This document shows, piece by piece, positions 35,256-43,893 of a stretch of DNA of 64,000 bases. Location: contig NZ_BCVP01000009.1 of NCBI RefSeq assembly GCF_001591805.1, positions 186,001 to 250,000 on the forward strand, in the 5' to 3' direction. The DNA is from Neobacillus novalis NBRC 102450 (lineage in GTDB: Bacteria; Bacillota; Bacilli; Bacillales; Cytobacillaceae). The notes beneath the pieces are model-generated. The model did not search any database and was not told the DNA's origin. It saw only the letters and a program-made list of their open reading frames with translations. The translations under genes and the position numbers were made by a program. The first letter of the stretch is position 1; each line of letters opens with the position of its first letter.

Positions 35256-38006
35256 ATGACATTAGAGAAGCAATTAATACAGAAAACGTATCATGAAATG
35301 TTCATCAATGAGCATGAAGATAGTCATCCGATTCGTCTTCTTGGCGAAGCATTTCAGGAGGAAGCACAAAAGGATGTGCCTGATTTATCCCACATTCGCT
35401 TTGCCCAGGGTGAAGTTTATTTTCATTATAAAGATTTTGAAGCCGCCATTTTTAAGTGGGAAAACATCATCAATGAGCTTGAACCATGGGCGAAGAAAAA
35501 TACCGCCGATGCCTATTATGAATTAGGGCTGCTGTCGACGGCTGAGGATATTTACACAACGATTGTCACAGATAATCCGACCTTAACTACAGAAGTTGCG
35601 TTACAGTTATTTTCACTTTATATTGAGCGCGGTAAGGTGGATGCAGCCGTTAAGGTGATGAAAAAGACGATTGACGCCAATCCTGATTACCCGAATGTAA
35701 CCGAAATTGCCCGTACTTTTTTTGAAGAACAACAGGATTGGGATAATGCAATTGAACTGGCCGTAAATGAAGCAAAGCGGACGGAATCGCCCGCTTGGTT
35801 TGATATGATTATTGCTTATGTGGAAAAGGGTGTAACCAAAAGCTTTGCTCCCAGTTATTTTACCCAAGCTTTAGTCCTCTTGTTTGGCCTGGATAAAGGG
35901 AAGTTTGAAGAGCTTATTTCAGTGCTTTGGAAAAGCTATCAAAATGAGGAAAGCTATTTAACGTGGTTAAATGAAGTCAACCATCTCTTACTAAATCTTG
36001 ATATTAATCGAGAAGAAAACTGGCCTGGGCTTTCTGGCCTGCATAAGGAAACCTACTTTAGCTTCATTGACGGCAGGTACTTTATTAAAAAAATTCAGGA
36101 ATATATCCCTGACCTGTTAACGAACTGGCTGCGATTAGCGGACCAAGCTAATGTTGTCCTATCATCAGCAGCCGTTCTCTCCTGGAACGAGCTGTTTCCG
36201 GCAAGCATCAGTATGTCCATCGTAAGCGAGGCAGAAAAGCTCATTAGTATGACAGATTCTGACATTGACGAACTGGACGAGTGCCTGACACTGTTTGATT
36301 CCATCATGAACTGGGCACAGGCTCACGAGATGGGGGAAAATAATCGTTTAAAATGGCTTGTTGATCAGTTAATTGACTTTGACAACCAACATATTTTCAT
36401 AACCGGGTTAAGTGGCAGTGGGAAATCTTCGTTTGTTAATGCGATTTTGGGAGAAAATTTGCAGGATAGCCCAACCTCGTCTGTCGTCATGTTTAAGGAT
36501 GCTGACGAATTAGCCATCACTGAAATTACTGATTGGGAGATTACTAATCTATCTGGTTTTTCTGATTTCCAAGAACGAATGGATCGACGTCGAAATGCCC
36601 TCGAATCGATTATTGAATTTAAACGGCCGAACGCATTTTTAAAAGGAAATCGGGTTGCATTTATTGATACACCAGGAATTAAGGGCAGCCATCACGATCG
36701 GAATGAAATTCTGAAGAGTCTCCATGTTGCTGACAATGTTCTATTTGTGCTTGATGCTAATGCCCCTTTTACGGAAAAAGAGCGTAGTATTCTAACAAAA
36801 ATTCAGGAATTAGCACCTGAGATTCCTATTCATTTTGTCTTAAGCAAGATGGATACGATTGCCGACGAGCAGGAAGCAATCCGGATTTTTGATGAAACTA
36901 GATCCACGATTCAAACGTATCTGCCGGAATCCCAAGTTTTTGCGTTTTCTTCGCAATATGAGGGTTCACAGTTAAATGATTTACAAGAGTTTATTCGATC
37001 CATTAACAATTCGATAAACATTGAAGATAAACGTCTGGCGAAGCTGTTGTATTTTATCAGAGTCACGATTGCCAGCCTGTTGCAAAAACGGGTTGATGTG
37101 GAGAATCAATTGATAGAATCGGTGCGCTGGAATGAAGAAATGTTGATGAAGTTAACCGGAGCTGTCAATCAATTGAAGGATACGGAGTCACAAAAAACAA
37201 AAGCGTTCACGAAGTCGTATCGCGCATTTAAAGATGCGATAGAAATCGATATTGCAGAGACCGTTCCGAATTTGCTAAAGGAGTGTTCGGCCCTCATCAA
37301 GGAAGATAGCAATTTTAGCAAAATCCACATGGAGCTAAATGATGAGATGAATAGAAGACTTCAAGATTTCTTGGAGGAGCAGGTGATGCCGAAGTATTAC
37401 CGCTTGCTTCAGGATTGGATTCAGCGCTGCAAAGAGGAGTTCGAAGAAGGTCAGGAATTTTTGAATGAGATGAGCGAAAGCTTTAATCAGATGTACGGGG
37501 ACGAGCGCCTCAAGCTGGAGTGTGACTTCAAAGTGCTTGATGATTGGCGCCGCGATACGGACCGGATGACGAGCCGTTTTCAGCTGGATTCAATCAATAT
37601 TCTGCTTCGCCGGACACCGTCGCAATTTTTATTGAAAAGCGCCGGAAAACTGTTTGGTGCCCTGTCGCAAAACAAAGCGATGCTTTATAACAAGTACAAA
37701 TCGTTTGTGGAAAATGAGGATTACTCCGAAACGGCTAAGTTGGTCTGCCAGCAGTTTTTCCGGCCATTTGAACTCTTTGAAAAATCACTAGAGCGGGATG
37801 TTACCATGTTTTTCAAGAGCCCGCTAACGATGTTGAATCGCTCTGTTGAAGAAGCAAGTGCCGGGATTCAGACGAACCAGGAAATGCTAAATAACATGAA
37901 TGCTAACCCAGAAATGTTCCGCGATCCCTTAACACTATTTGAGGTGCGCCTGCGCCAATTCGAATGGATGACAGTCGCTGGAAAAGGCATGCAAACGATC
38001 TATTAA
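35256..38006 (+). CDS. TPR-containing dynamin-like GTPase
   Basis: A 916-residue protein. Residues ~1-220 hold helical TPR-like repeats (FAQGEVYFHYKDFEAAIFKWENI, LGLLSTAEDIYTTIV, RGKVDAAVKVMKKTI). A GTPase follows: GLSGSGKSS near 383 (G1), DTPGIKG near 470 (G3), SKMD near 530 (G4). The last ~330 residues are long helices like a dynamin stalk, with no clear membrane span. Such proteins remodel membranes or act as scaffolds. ATG at 35256 has GGAGGG upstream. It is a single gene ended by two tandem terminators. Confidence 0.82.
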   Translation: MTLEKQLIQKTYHEMFINEHEDSHPIRLLGEAFQEEAQKDVPDLSHIRFAQGEVYFHYKDFEAAIFKWENIINELEPWAKKNTADAYYELGLLSTAEDIYTTIVTDNPTLTTEVALQLFSLYIERGKVDAAVKVMKKTIDANPDYPNVTEIARTFFEEQQDWDNAIELAVNEAKRTESPAWFDMIIAYVEKGVTKSFAPSYFTQALVLLFGLDKGKFEELISVLWKSYQNEESYLTWLNEVNHLLLNLDINREENWPGLSGLHKETYFSFIDGRYFIKKIQEYIPDLLTNWLRLADQANVVLSSAAVLSWNELFPASISMSIVSEAEKLISMTDSDIDELDECLTLFDSIMNWAQAHEMGENNRLKWLVDQLIDFDNQHIFITGLSGSGKSSFVNAILGENLQDSPTSSVVMFKDADELAITEITDWEITNLSGFSDFQERMDRRRNALESIIEFKRPNAFLKGNRVAFIDTPGIKGSHHDRNEILKSLHVADNVLFVLDANAPFTEKERSILTKIQELAPEIPIHFVLSKMDTIADEQEAIRIFDETRSTIQTYLPESQVFAFSSQYEGSQLNDLQEFIRSINNSINIEDKRLAKLLYFIRVTIASLLQKRVDVENQLIESVRWNEEMLMKLTGAVNQLKDTESQKTKAFTKSYRAFKDAIEIDIAETVPNLLKECSALIKEDSNFSKIHMELNDEMNRRLQDFLEEQVMPKYYRLLQDWIQRCKEEFEEGQEFLNEMSESFNQMYGDERLKLECDFKVLDDWRRDTDRMTSRFQLDSINILLRRTPSQFLLKSAGKLFGALSQNKAMLYNKYKSFVENEDYSETAKLVCQQFFRPFELFEKSLERDVTMFFKSPLTMLNRSVEEASAGIQTNQEMLNNMNANPEMFRDPLTLFEVRLRQFEWMTVAGKGMQTIY

Positions 38007-38024
38007 TAGTTTTAAAGATCATAG

Positions 38025-38060
38025 TGGTCACCAATATGCTTTATTGGTGACCATTTTTTT
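38025..38060 (+). terminator. First of two tandem terminators
   Basis: TGGTCACCAAT and ATTGGTGACCA form an 11-bp stem followed by seven T. It lies 19 bases after the dynamin-like gene. Confidence 0.88.
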
Positions 38061-38076
38061 GATTTGAAGAGCATAG

Positions 38077-38110
38077 CGGTCACCAATAGCTCTTATTGGT
38101 GACCGTTTTT
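38077..38110 (+). terminator. Second of two tandem terminators
   Basis: CGGTCACCAATA and TATTGGTGACCG form a 12-bp stem followed by five T. It is nearly the same as the first hairpin, 52 bases downstream, with a changed base compensated in the opposite arm (T-A to C-G). Confidence 0.85.
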
Positions 38111-38296
38111 CGAACTGGTTCGTAAGAGCGGTTTATAAAGCCCTTTTCGAAGGGAATCAAGTCGAACTGGTTCATAAGAGCGGGTTATAAAGCCCTTTTC
38201 GAGGGGAATCAAGTCGAACTGGTTCATAAGAGCGGTTCATAAAGCCCACTTCGAAGGAAATCAAGTCGAACTGGTTCATAAAAGCGGTTTATACGA
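38110..38296. repeat. Four-copy array with exact 52-bp period
   Basis: TCGAACTGG begins at 38110, 38162, 38214 and 38266, each 52 bases apart. Each unit contains GGTTCATAAGAGCGG, a TATAAAGCCC-type block and TTCGAAGGGAATCAAG. Copies differ at scattered positions; the last is incomplete. The array directly continues the tandem terminators, which are themselves 52 bases apart. Confidence 0.88.
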
Positions 38297-38330
38297 AAAC
38301 GCTTTCGATAGTCTGAATTAAAGATACCAC

Positions 38331-38357
38331 AAAAAAGAAGCGTGGTATCCACGCTTC
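38331..38357 (-). terminator. Terminator of the YjcZ-type gene
   Basis: On the minus strand GAAGCGTGG and CCACGCTTC pair across three bases, followed by TTTTTTG. Confidence 0.8.
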
Positions 38358-38402
38358 AAAAGGAATTAAGATTAGCCTTTTGATTTTTCTGTCTTAAAAA
38401 GG

Positions 38403-38525
38403 TTAGTATCCATCTCTCATGAAAGAAGCACCAACAATAATCAAAAGGATGAAGAGAACAACAATTAACACAAAACTGGATCCGCCTCCGTATCCGCCGC
38501 CATATCCGCCGCCATATCCATACAT
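38403..38525 (-). CDS. YjcZ family small sporulation protein
   Basis: A 40-residue protein: [17 protein letters not shown], one hydrophobic helix [15 protein letters not shown], then ASFMRDGY. This Gly/Tyr-rich head plus single membrane segment is typical of the YjcZ/YtrI-like small proteins made in sporulating bacilli. The start has a perfect AAGGAGGTG seven bases upstream. CATAAAAT at 38557-38564 on the minus strand resembles a mother-cell sigma -10, which fits but is weak evidence. Confidence 0.88.
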   Translation of the reverse strand: MYGYGGGYGGGYGGGSSFVLIVVLFILLIIVGASFMRDGY

Positions 38526-38717
38526 AAGTAACACCTCCTTTTTTATGAGGTAGTACATTTTATGCAGATGCGATTCATGTCGTAAGGGACAAGGATGGAA
38601 TTATTGCAAAATAGTGTATGGAAATATTCGAGGATTAATCGCCACAGCATCATTTTTACGGTAAAAAAGGATTTCGCCCACAAGCTATAGAATATTAATT
38701 TTATAAAAATTAAGGTT

Positions 38718-38900
38718 GTGAAGCTGGTGGCGTTAGGAAGCTATATCAATTTGTTTCTTGGCATTTTAGTATTCTACGGCTGTAGGATTTTTTTTGACTC
38801 TAAGTATAAATATGAGGGTATAAAAAGACTGCTAATTGAAGCTTTTATTATGGCTAGTTTGGTACTGTTTGTGAAGTGGTTAATTAAACTGCTTTTTTAA
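38718..38900 (+). CDS. Small hypothetical membrane protein
   Basis: A 60-residue frame with two hydrophobic segments (ALGSYINLFLGILVFYG and FIMASLVLFVKWLIKLL) separated by SKYKYEGIKRLLIE. The GTG start has only a weak AAGG upstream, so the start or even the gene is doubtful. The amphipathic Lys-rich linker speaks for a real protein. Confidence 0.45.
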   Translation: MKLVALGSYINLFLGILVFYGCRIFFDSKYKYEGIKRLLIEAFIMASLVLFVKWLIKLLF

Positions 38901-39031
38901 TAAATAATCTGCTCAATAACGTTGGTTTAACATAGCTAAAGACGGTAAATGCCTTTATCAATAATCGACTCATTTAAGTTTAAGAAGCATTAGTGATAAG
39001 ATGAATTTATCAAAAAACGGGAGGGATTTTT

Positions 39032-39397
39032 TTGAAAAGTGCTAGTCCATATGTATTCATAGATAACTGCAACGAGGTCATGGAATATTACCACAGTCTT
39101 TTTGGCGGAGAAATAACTAATATTCAAAAAAGTAATGATGGCAAGTGTTTACATGCCGAACTTCACCTTGGTAACAGCATCATTCATTTTTCAGATACCT
39201 TTGGCAAGATCCAAGAAGGAGATAGTGTACGAATCAGCCTAGAATGTGAAAGCGAAGAAGAAATTAGAAAAGTGTATGACGCTCTTAGCAAAGATGGAAA
39301 GATTACTGCTGAGCTGCAGGATACATTCTGGGGAGCGATTCATGCAAACCTAGTCGATAAGTTTGGCATTGGCTGGCTGCTCAACTTTCAGAAATAA
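39032..39397 (+). CDS. VOC family protein, PhnB-like
   Basis: A 121-residue single-domain protein. SPYVFIDNCNEVMEYYHSLFGGEI, then LHLGNSIIHFSDTF, and the late DKFGIGWLLNFQK are the PhnB-like branch of the glyoxalase superfamily. Here DKFGIGW replaces the usual DPFGH.W, so a metal ligand is changed. The reaction is unknown. The TTG start has GGGAGGG upstream. The SRPBCC gene follows after 40 bases and may be co-transcribed. Confidence 0.85.
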   Translation: MKSASPYVFIDNCNEVMEYYHSLFGGEITNIQKSNDGKCLHAELHLGNSIIHFSDTFGKIQEGDSVRISLECESEEEIRKVYDALSKDGKITAELQDTFWGAIHANLVDKFGIGWLLNFQK

Positions 39398-39437
39398 GAC
39401 GAATTTTAAAAAAATCCAGAAGGGGATGATTTAGTGT

Positions 39438-39875
39438 ATGAACAACCTGACAAAAATGAAAATATTAAAACCGACAAACGAGGTTTTTGAAGCCTTCGTC
39501 GATCCTACTAAAATCGGGAATTTCTGGTTCTCATCGAGTTCGGAAAGATGGGAACAAGGAAAGACGATTACAGTGCGATATGTTGAATACAATGCGCAAC
39601 TGGATATAGAAATAAAGGAAATTGAGGTAAACAAGAAAATCGTTTTCCAGTGGGGAGCAAATGGCGAAGGACATATTGTTACGATTACGTTGAATGAGAT
39701 GGATCATTCAACTACCATTATCGAAGTTAACGAAGCTGGATTTAATGAAAATGATGAAGCACTAATAAGTCAATTGCTAGATAATAAAGAAGGCTGGGTT
39801 TTCATGCTGACCTGTTTAAAGGGTTATTTAGAATCTAGTGTGAACCAATTAAGAGGCGGATTAGTGAAGGATTGA
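39438..39875 (+). CDS. SRPBCC / AHSA1-like protein
   Basis: A 145-residue START-like protein: KILKPTNEVFEAFVDPTKIGNFWFSSSSERWEQGKTI is the AHSA1 head, with the second strand pair WGANGEGHIVTITL. VOC and AHSA1 genes are often neighbours in bacilli, which suggests a shared but unknown process. The start ATG follows a distant GGGGATG, so ribosome binding may be weak. A terminator lies six bases after the stop. Confidence 0.83.
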   Translation: MNNLTKMKILKPTNEVFEAFVDPTKIGNFWFSSSSERWEQGKTITVRYVEYNAQLDIEIKEIEVNKKIVFQWGANGEGHIVTITLNEMDHSTTIIEVNEAGFNENDEALISQLLDNKEGWVFMLTCLKGYLESSVNQLRGGLVKD

Positions 39876-39880
39876 CAAGT

Positions 39881-39906
39881 AAAAAGAGCCGAATGGCTCT
39901 TTTTTG
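39881..39906 (+). terminator. Terminator of the VOC-SRPBCC pair
   Basis: AAAAGAGCC and GGCTCTTTTTT around the loop GAAT. Confidence 0.85.
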
Positions 39907-40017
39907 TTGCAATTTTACATAGATATTCTATGTATATATGTGGTACAATATTCCAAAGTGCAAAGAGCTTCCGTAAAAAGTATTTAATGGTCATTAAAGG
40001 AAAAAGGGGTTATTAAT

Positions 40018-40422
40018 ATGGAAAGAGATGTTGATGTTAAACGGGAAAAAAGAAAATTCTATAAAAAGTTTTTTTTACTATTTGGATTAATATGTTTATT
40101 ATTCATTGGAACTATAAGTTACGGAGTGTATTGGGCATTCTATGATATGGAAAGATTGCCAAAAGGTGAATTTCTAACAGAGGAAACATCTTCTGATGGA
40201 CAGTACACATTAAAAGCATACCTTACAAACGGAGGAGCAACAGTTTCCTACGCTATTCGTGGTGAATTAGTATTTAATGAACAAAGCAACAAAACGAAAA
40301 ATATCTATTGGAATTATCGTGAACAATACGCAACCATCAACTGGATTGACAATGATACAGTCGTGATCAACGGACATAAACTTAATGTACCAAATGAAAA
40401 GTTTGACTGGAGAAATCAATAA
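40018..40422 (+). CDS. DUF5412 family membrane-anchored protein
   Basis: A 134-residue protein with a charged N-terminus, one membrane segment (FFLLFGLICLLFIGTISYG) and a small outer domain: LPKGEFLTEETSSDGQYTLKAYLTNGGATVSYAIRGELVF, then NIYWNYREQYATINWIDNDTVVINGHKLNV. This is the DUF5412 pattern. The function is unknown. The start has AAAAGGGG upstream. It stands alone. Confidence 0.78.
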   Translation: MERDVDVKREKRKFYKKFFLLFGLICLLFIGTISYGVYWAFYDMERLPKGEFLTEETSSDGQYTLKAYLTNGGATVSYAIRGELVFNEQSNKTKNIYWNYREQYATINWIDNDTVVINGHKLNVPNEKFDWRNQ

Positions 40423-40560
40423 ATAAAAAAGATTTTATAAGTGAGAAACATCTTTAATTGAACGGATGATTTTAGGCTAAAATACCTTTTAAAATAGGAG
40501 AACTACTAATCTAGATTACGAATGAATAAGAAAATCTGTGAGGTTTTGGTGCTTTATGTC

Positions 40561-40627
40561 GAAGTTCAAATACCTCGAAAGGTATCTATACTTCATAATT
40601 GTTTGCTGCTTAGGCAGTTTTTTTGTT
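40561..40627 (+). other. Two successive hairpins in a gene-free gap
   Basis: GAAGT...ACTTC encloses ATACCT/AGGTAT (40561-40594), and CTGC TTAG GCAG with a seven-T run follows (40606-40624). This looks like a small leader or terminator pair without an associated gene. The gap 40423-40701 otherwise shows no coding frame. Confidence 0.35.
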
Positions 40628-40701
40628 TTAACGAAAGAAGGTAAATAAAAAATATCTGTAATCCAAAAATATACCCCAGAACGTATATTCGTGTTAAAAT
40701 T

Positions 40702-40875
40702 ATGCTAATGTTGCAAAAAGTGGAGGGCTTTGATGAAGCTAAAAAATATAAACAAATGGAACATTATAATGTAGCTGGTTTAAGTATCGCATTAATTGAT
40801 AAAGGTCAAATCAATATGACAGCCGGCTTTGGTGTCCTTTTAGGTAGATGGAGTGGATTAGGAAGAGCCATTTAA
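40702..40875 (+). pseudogene. Serine hydrolase (class C beta-lactamase family) N-terminal fragment
   Basis: A 57-codon frame containing YKQMEHYNVAGLSIALIDKG then TAGFGVL, which matches the first strands of the beta-lactamase/penicillin-binding family (the usual pattern is VPGVSIALIxDGK....GYG). After that the frame leaves the family and stops. The catalytic SxxK motif is absent. No full copy lies nearby. I read it as a truncated remnant just ahead of the M3 peptidase gene. Confidence 0.5.
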
Positions 40876-40900
40876 TTCAATATATTTAGGGGGAAAAAGA

Positions 40901-42706
40901 ATGAATCAAACTAAGTATAGAGAAGTTTGGGACTTAGAAAAATTATTTCCAGGCGGAAGCCAATCAATTCAATTTTGTGACCATATCGAACAGGTAGAGA
41001 TAAAAGTTGATAAATTGGACGATAGATTAGAATTTTTTCATACGCCACTAGAATTAAATGATTCCTTACATCTAGCCGATATTATTGATCAAATAATTGG
41101 TATTCAGCTGAACCTGTCACAAGCCAATTCTTTTATTACTTGTCTTCTTGCACAAAATCCAAAGGATCAGCATGCTGCCATTCTCCGAGGAAAGACAATT
41201 TCTATTAGTGCCCGCTTTGAGTCTGCCTTACAAAAAACAAAAAAGGTTCTTGTAAACACAAACGAATTTTTATGGAAAAACCTACTTGATATTAATAGGT
41301 TAAATGGCTATAAATTTATTCTAAATGAATGGCGAGAGAAAACGGAAAATCTGCTAACCGAAACAGAAGAAAGTTTAGTGTCCAATCTAATGGTTGATGG
41401 CTATCATGCTTGGGGACAGTTTTATAATTCGCTTATTAGTAGTATTAAAGTTAATGTTTCAATCAACGGAGAAAATAACGAATTATCAGTTGGCCAAGCT
41501 ATTAATTTACGTTCCCATCCTGATGAATTAGTTCGAATGGAATCCCATAAGGCTTTAGAAGAAATATGGATCGAGAAAGAAGACATGTTCGCAAAAATCC
41601 TCAATCATATTGCAGGTTTCCAATTACAAGTATACAAAAAGCGAGGTATAAAAAATGTCCTAGAAAAACCTCTTAAGGACATCCGCATTAGAGAGGAAAC
41701 ACTGGATGCCATGTGGGCAGCAGTTAATCAATACAAACAACCATTTGCAGATTACCTAAACCAGAAAGCAAAAATGTTTGGTGATAAAAAGATGCAAGCG
41801 TATAATTTTTGGGCACCTATTATACAAAGTAAACAAAAAATTAATTATGAAGAAGCTGTCGATTTTATTTTAGAACATTTTAGTCAGTTTGGAACGGAAT
41901 TAGAAAGTTTTTCGCGCAATGCCTTTGAAAAGGGTTGGATCGAAGCGGAAAATCGTCCGAATAAATCGGCGGTTGCGTTTTGTGCAGGGTTTCCACTATC
42001 GGGAGAATCTAGAGTTTTTATGACATATGACGGGAGAATCACAAATGTATTAACTCTAGCACATGAGTTAGGTCATGCCTTTCATAACCACGCAATGAAT
42101 CCTGTCAATGGTATGTATAAAAAATATCCGATGATTATGGCTGAAACAGCCTCAACATTTTCTGAGCTAATTATTTTGGATGCAGCTATGGAAAAAGCGG
42201 ACGGCACTAACGAGCGATTATTTTTATTGGATGAAAAATTAAAACGCGGTGTGATGAACTTCATGAATATTCCTTCTAGGTTCTTGTTTGAGACGAGATT
42301 TTACGAGGAACGAGAACATGGAATCGTTTCTTCATCACGTATAAATGAATTAATGCAAACGGCAATGGACGAAGCGTATCAAGGCTCGCTTGATGGTGCT
42401 TCTATTCATTCGTGGGTTTGGACACCACATTTTTATATCACCAATACTCCATTTTATAATTTTCCTTATACTTTCGGGTACTTATTATCTCTTAATCTTT
42501 ATGCACGGGCAAAGGAAATAGGAAAAGAATTTGAAAAAAGTTATTTAGACTTGCTGCGTGATTCAGGTAGGATGTCCATAGAAGAATTGGTAATGAAGCA
42601 TTTAGGGGAAGACATTACTACACAAGCTTTTTGGGAAAAAGGAATGCAATTATCTATTAAAGATGCTGAAGAGTTTATTAACTTAACATCAGGTGCTAGA
42701 GGTTAA
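40901..42706 (+). CDS. M3 family oligoendopeptidase (PepF-like)
   Basis: A 601-residue zinc metallopeptidase. HELGH at residues 388-392 and the downstream Glu in MAETASTFSELIIL supply the zinc site. The late YNFPYTFGYLLSLNLYARAKE is typical of PepF-type enzymes, which cut short peptides in the cytoplasm. The length and layout are normal. The ATG start has AGGGGG upstream. It is single, in an AT-rich neighbourhood. Confidence 0.92.
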   Translation: MNQTKYREVWDLEKLFPGGSQSIQFCDHIEQVEIKVDKLDDRLEFFHTPLELNDSLHLADIIDQIIGIQLNLSQANSFITCLLAQNPKDQHAAILRGKTISISARFESALQKTKKVLVNTNEFLWKNLLDINRLNGYKFILNEWREKTENLLTETEESLVSNLMVDGYHAWGQFYNSLISSIKVNVSINGENNELSVGQAINLRSHPDELVRMESHKALEEIWIEKEDMFAKILNHIAGFQLQVYKKRGIKNVLEKPLKDIRIREETLDAMWAAVNQYKQPFADYLNQKAKMFGDKKMQAYNFWAPIIQSKQKINYEEAVDFILEHFSQFGTELESFSRNAFEKGWIEAENRPNKSAVAFCAGFPLSGESRVFMTYDGRITNVLTLAHELGHAFHNHAMNPVNGMYKKYPMIMAETASTFSELIILDAAMEKADGTNERLFLLDEKLKRGVMNFMNIPSRFLFETRFYEEREHGIVSSSRINELMQTAMDEAYQGSLDGASIHSWVWTPHFYITNTPFYNFPYTFGYLLSLNLYARAKEIGKEFEKSYLDLLRDSGRMSIEELVMKHLGEDITTQAFWEKGMQLSIKDAEEFINLTSGARG

Positions 42707-42811
42707 TAATGTTTTTTGGCGCTATTATAGTGTGGTAACTCAAATAATCAGAGGGATTTAGGATTTTTAATCGAATAATAACTAGTAAAATAATGTTTGA
42801 AGGTGAATTCT

Positions 42812-43336
42812 ATGAAGTCAGATGTATATTTAACTCCACCAACAATGGAATTAGAAACTGATTATCAGTCCTTTTACCGGGAATGGAAGGAAAGTGGAGA
42901 GGATATGATCCCGTGGGTCATTAGTAAAGATCCCTCAAATTTCCAAGATATGATTCAATTTTTACTTGATTCCGAGAATGGAATAAATCTCCCTGAAAAT
43001 TGGGTACCTGACTCCACATTCTGGTTAGTTAATGAAGATAAAAAAGTTATCGGTGCTGTTAATATCCGACATCGACTGACTGATAAGCTATTTAACAGTG
43101 GCGGGCATATTGGTTATGGCATCCGTCCCTCTGAGCGGCGAAAAGGATATGCTTCGAAACTTTTATCCTTATCTTTAGAAAAAGCCAAAGAACTAGGGAT
43201 CCAAAAAGTTCTTGTTGTTTGTGACAAGGGTAATATTGGTTCGGAAAAAACAATATTGAATAATGGCGGTGTACCCGATACAGACTTTATTGAGGAAGAT
43301 GGAAATATTATTAAAAGGTTTTGGATTGAAATATAG
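42812..43336 (+). CDS. GNAT family N-acetyltransferase
   Basis: A 174-residue acyltransferase. IGYGIRPSERRKGYASKLL is the acetyl-CoA-binding V-RxxGxG/A motif, and WLVNEDKKVIGAVNIRHRL the central strands. Similar bacillary proteins have unknown acceptors. ATG at 42812 has GAAGGTG upstream; the TTG five codons earlier overlaps it. A second GNAT gene follows, 31 bases on. Confidence 0.88.
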   Translation: MKSDVYLTPPTMELETDYQSFYREWKESGEDMIPWVISKDPSNFQDMIQFLLDSENGINLPENWVPDSTFWLVNEDKKVIGAVNIRHRLTDKLFNSGGHIGYGIRPSERRKGYASKLLSLSLEKAKELGIQKVLVVCDKGNIGSEKTILNNGGVPDTDFIEEDGNIIKRFWIEI

Positions 43337-43367
43337 ATATTCGTTTTTCTAAAGGGAGTAGAGTTAA

Positions 43368-43850
43368 TTGTTTGAAACAGAGAGATGTATTATTAATACC
43401 TTTCAAAAATCGGATTATTTTGATACGAAGAAATTATTTGTAAATCAGGAAGTAAGAAGATTTCTGGGTGGCATACGTCAGGAAGATTCAATTGGAGTAG
43501 TCATGGAAGAAATGCTTCATTCAAGTGATGACTCTTTTTATTGGGTTGTTAGAGAAAAACTTTCAGAGAATTTTATTGGGTTGGTTTCTCTTGATCCCCA
43601 CCACGAAGGCGTGCGCCTCGAAATCTCGTATCAGTTTTTACCTGATTGGTGGGGTTCTGGTTATGCAACAGAAGTAATTCAAGTGATACTAGATTTTGGA
43701 CTAAATGAATTGAAGCTTGAAAAAATAGTAGCCGAAACTCAAACTGCTAATAAGTCCTCATGCAGGCTTCTAGAGAGAGTAGGCATGGAATTAGAAAGAA
43801 CAATTAGCAGATTTGGCGCTGAGCAAGCGATTTATTCAATCCAATCCTAG
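43368..43850 (+). CDS. GNAT family N-acetyltransferase (RimJ/RimL-like)
   Basis: A 160-residue protein of the acetyltransf-3 group: ISYQFLPDWWGSGYATEVIQVIL carries the cofactor motif, and ETQTANKSSCRLLERVGMELE the fourth motif. RimJ/RimL-like enzymes acetylate N-termini of ribosomal proteins, antibiotics or other amines. The acceptor is unknown. The TTG start has AAGGGAG nine bases upstream. Probably co-transcribed with the preceding GNAT gene. Confidence 0.88.
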   Translation: MFETERCIINTFQKSDYFDTKKLFVNQEVRRFLGGIRQEDSIGVVMEEMLHSSDDSFYWVVREKLSENFIGLVSLDPHHEGVRLEISYQFLPDWWGSGYATEVIQVILDFGLNELKLEKIVAETQTANKSSCRLLERVGMELERTISRFGAEQAIYSIQS

Positions 43851-43893
43851 TTAAAACCAAATTAAAAGTGCTAAAAGTCGGTCTAATCATTTT

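Noticed and set aside
35256-38006. Anti-phage defence system built on the dynamin-like GTPase
   Set aside because: No second defence gene or effector lies beside it, and the window shows no defence-island context. Left as an open role only.
38110-38296. CRISPR-like array
   Set aside because: The whole 52-base unit is similar between copies; there are no unique spacers and no cas genes.
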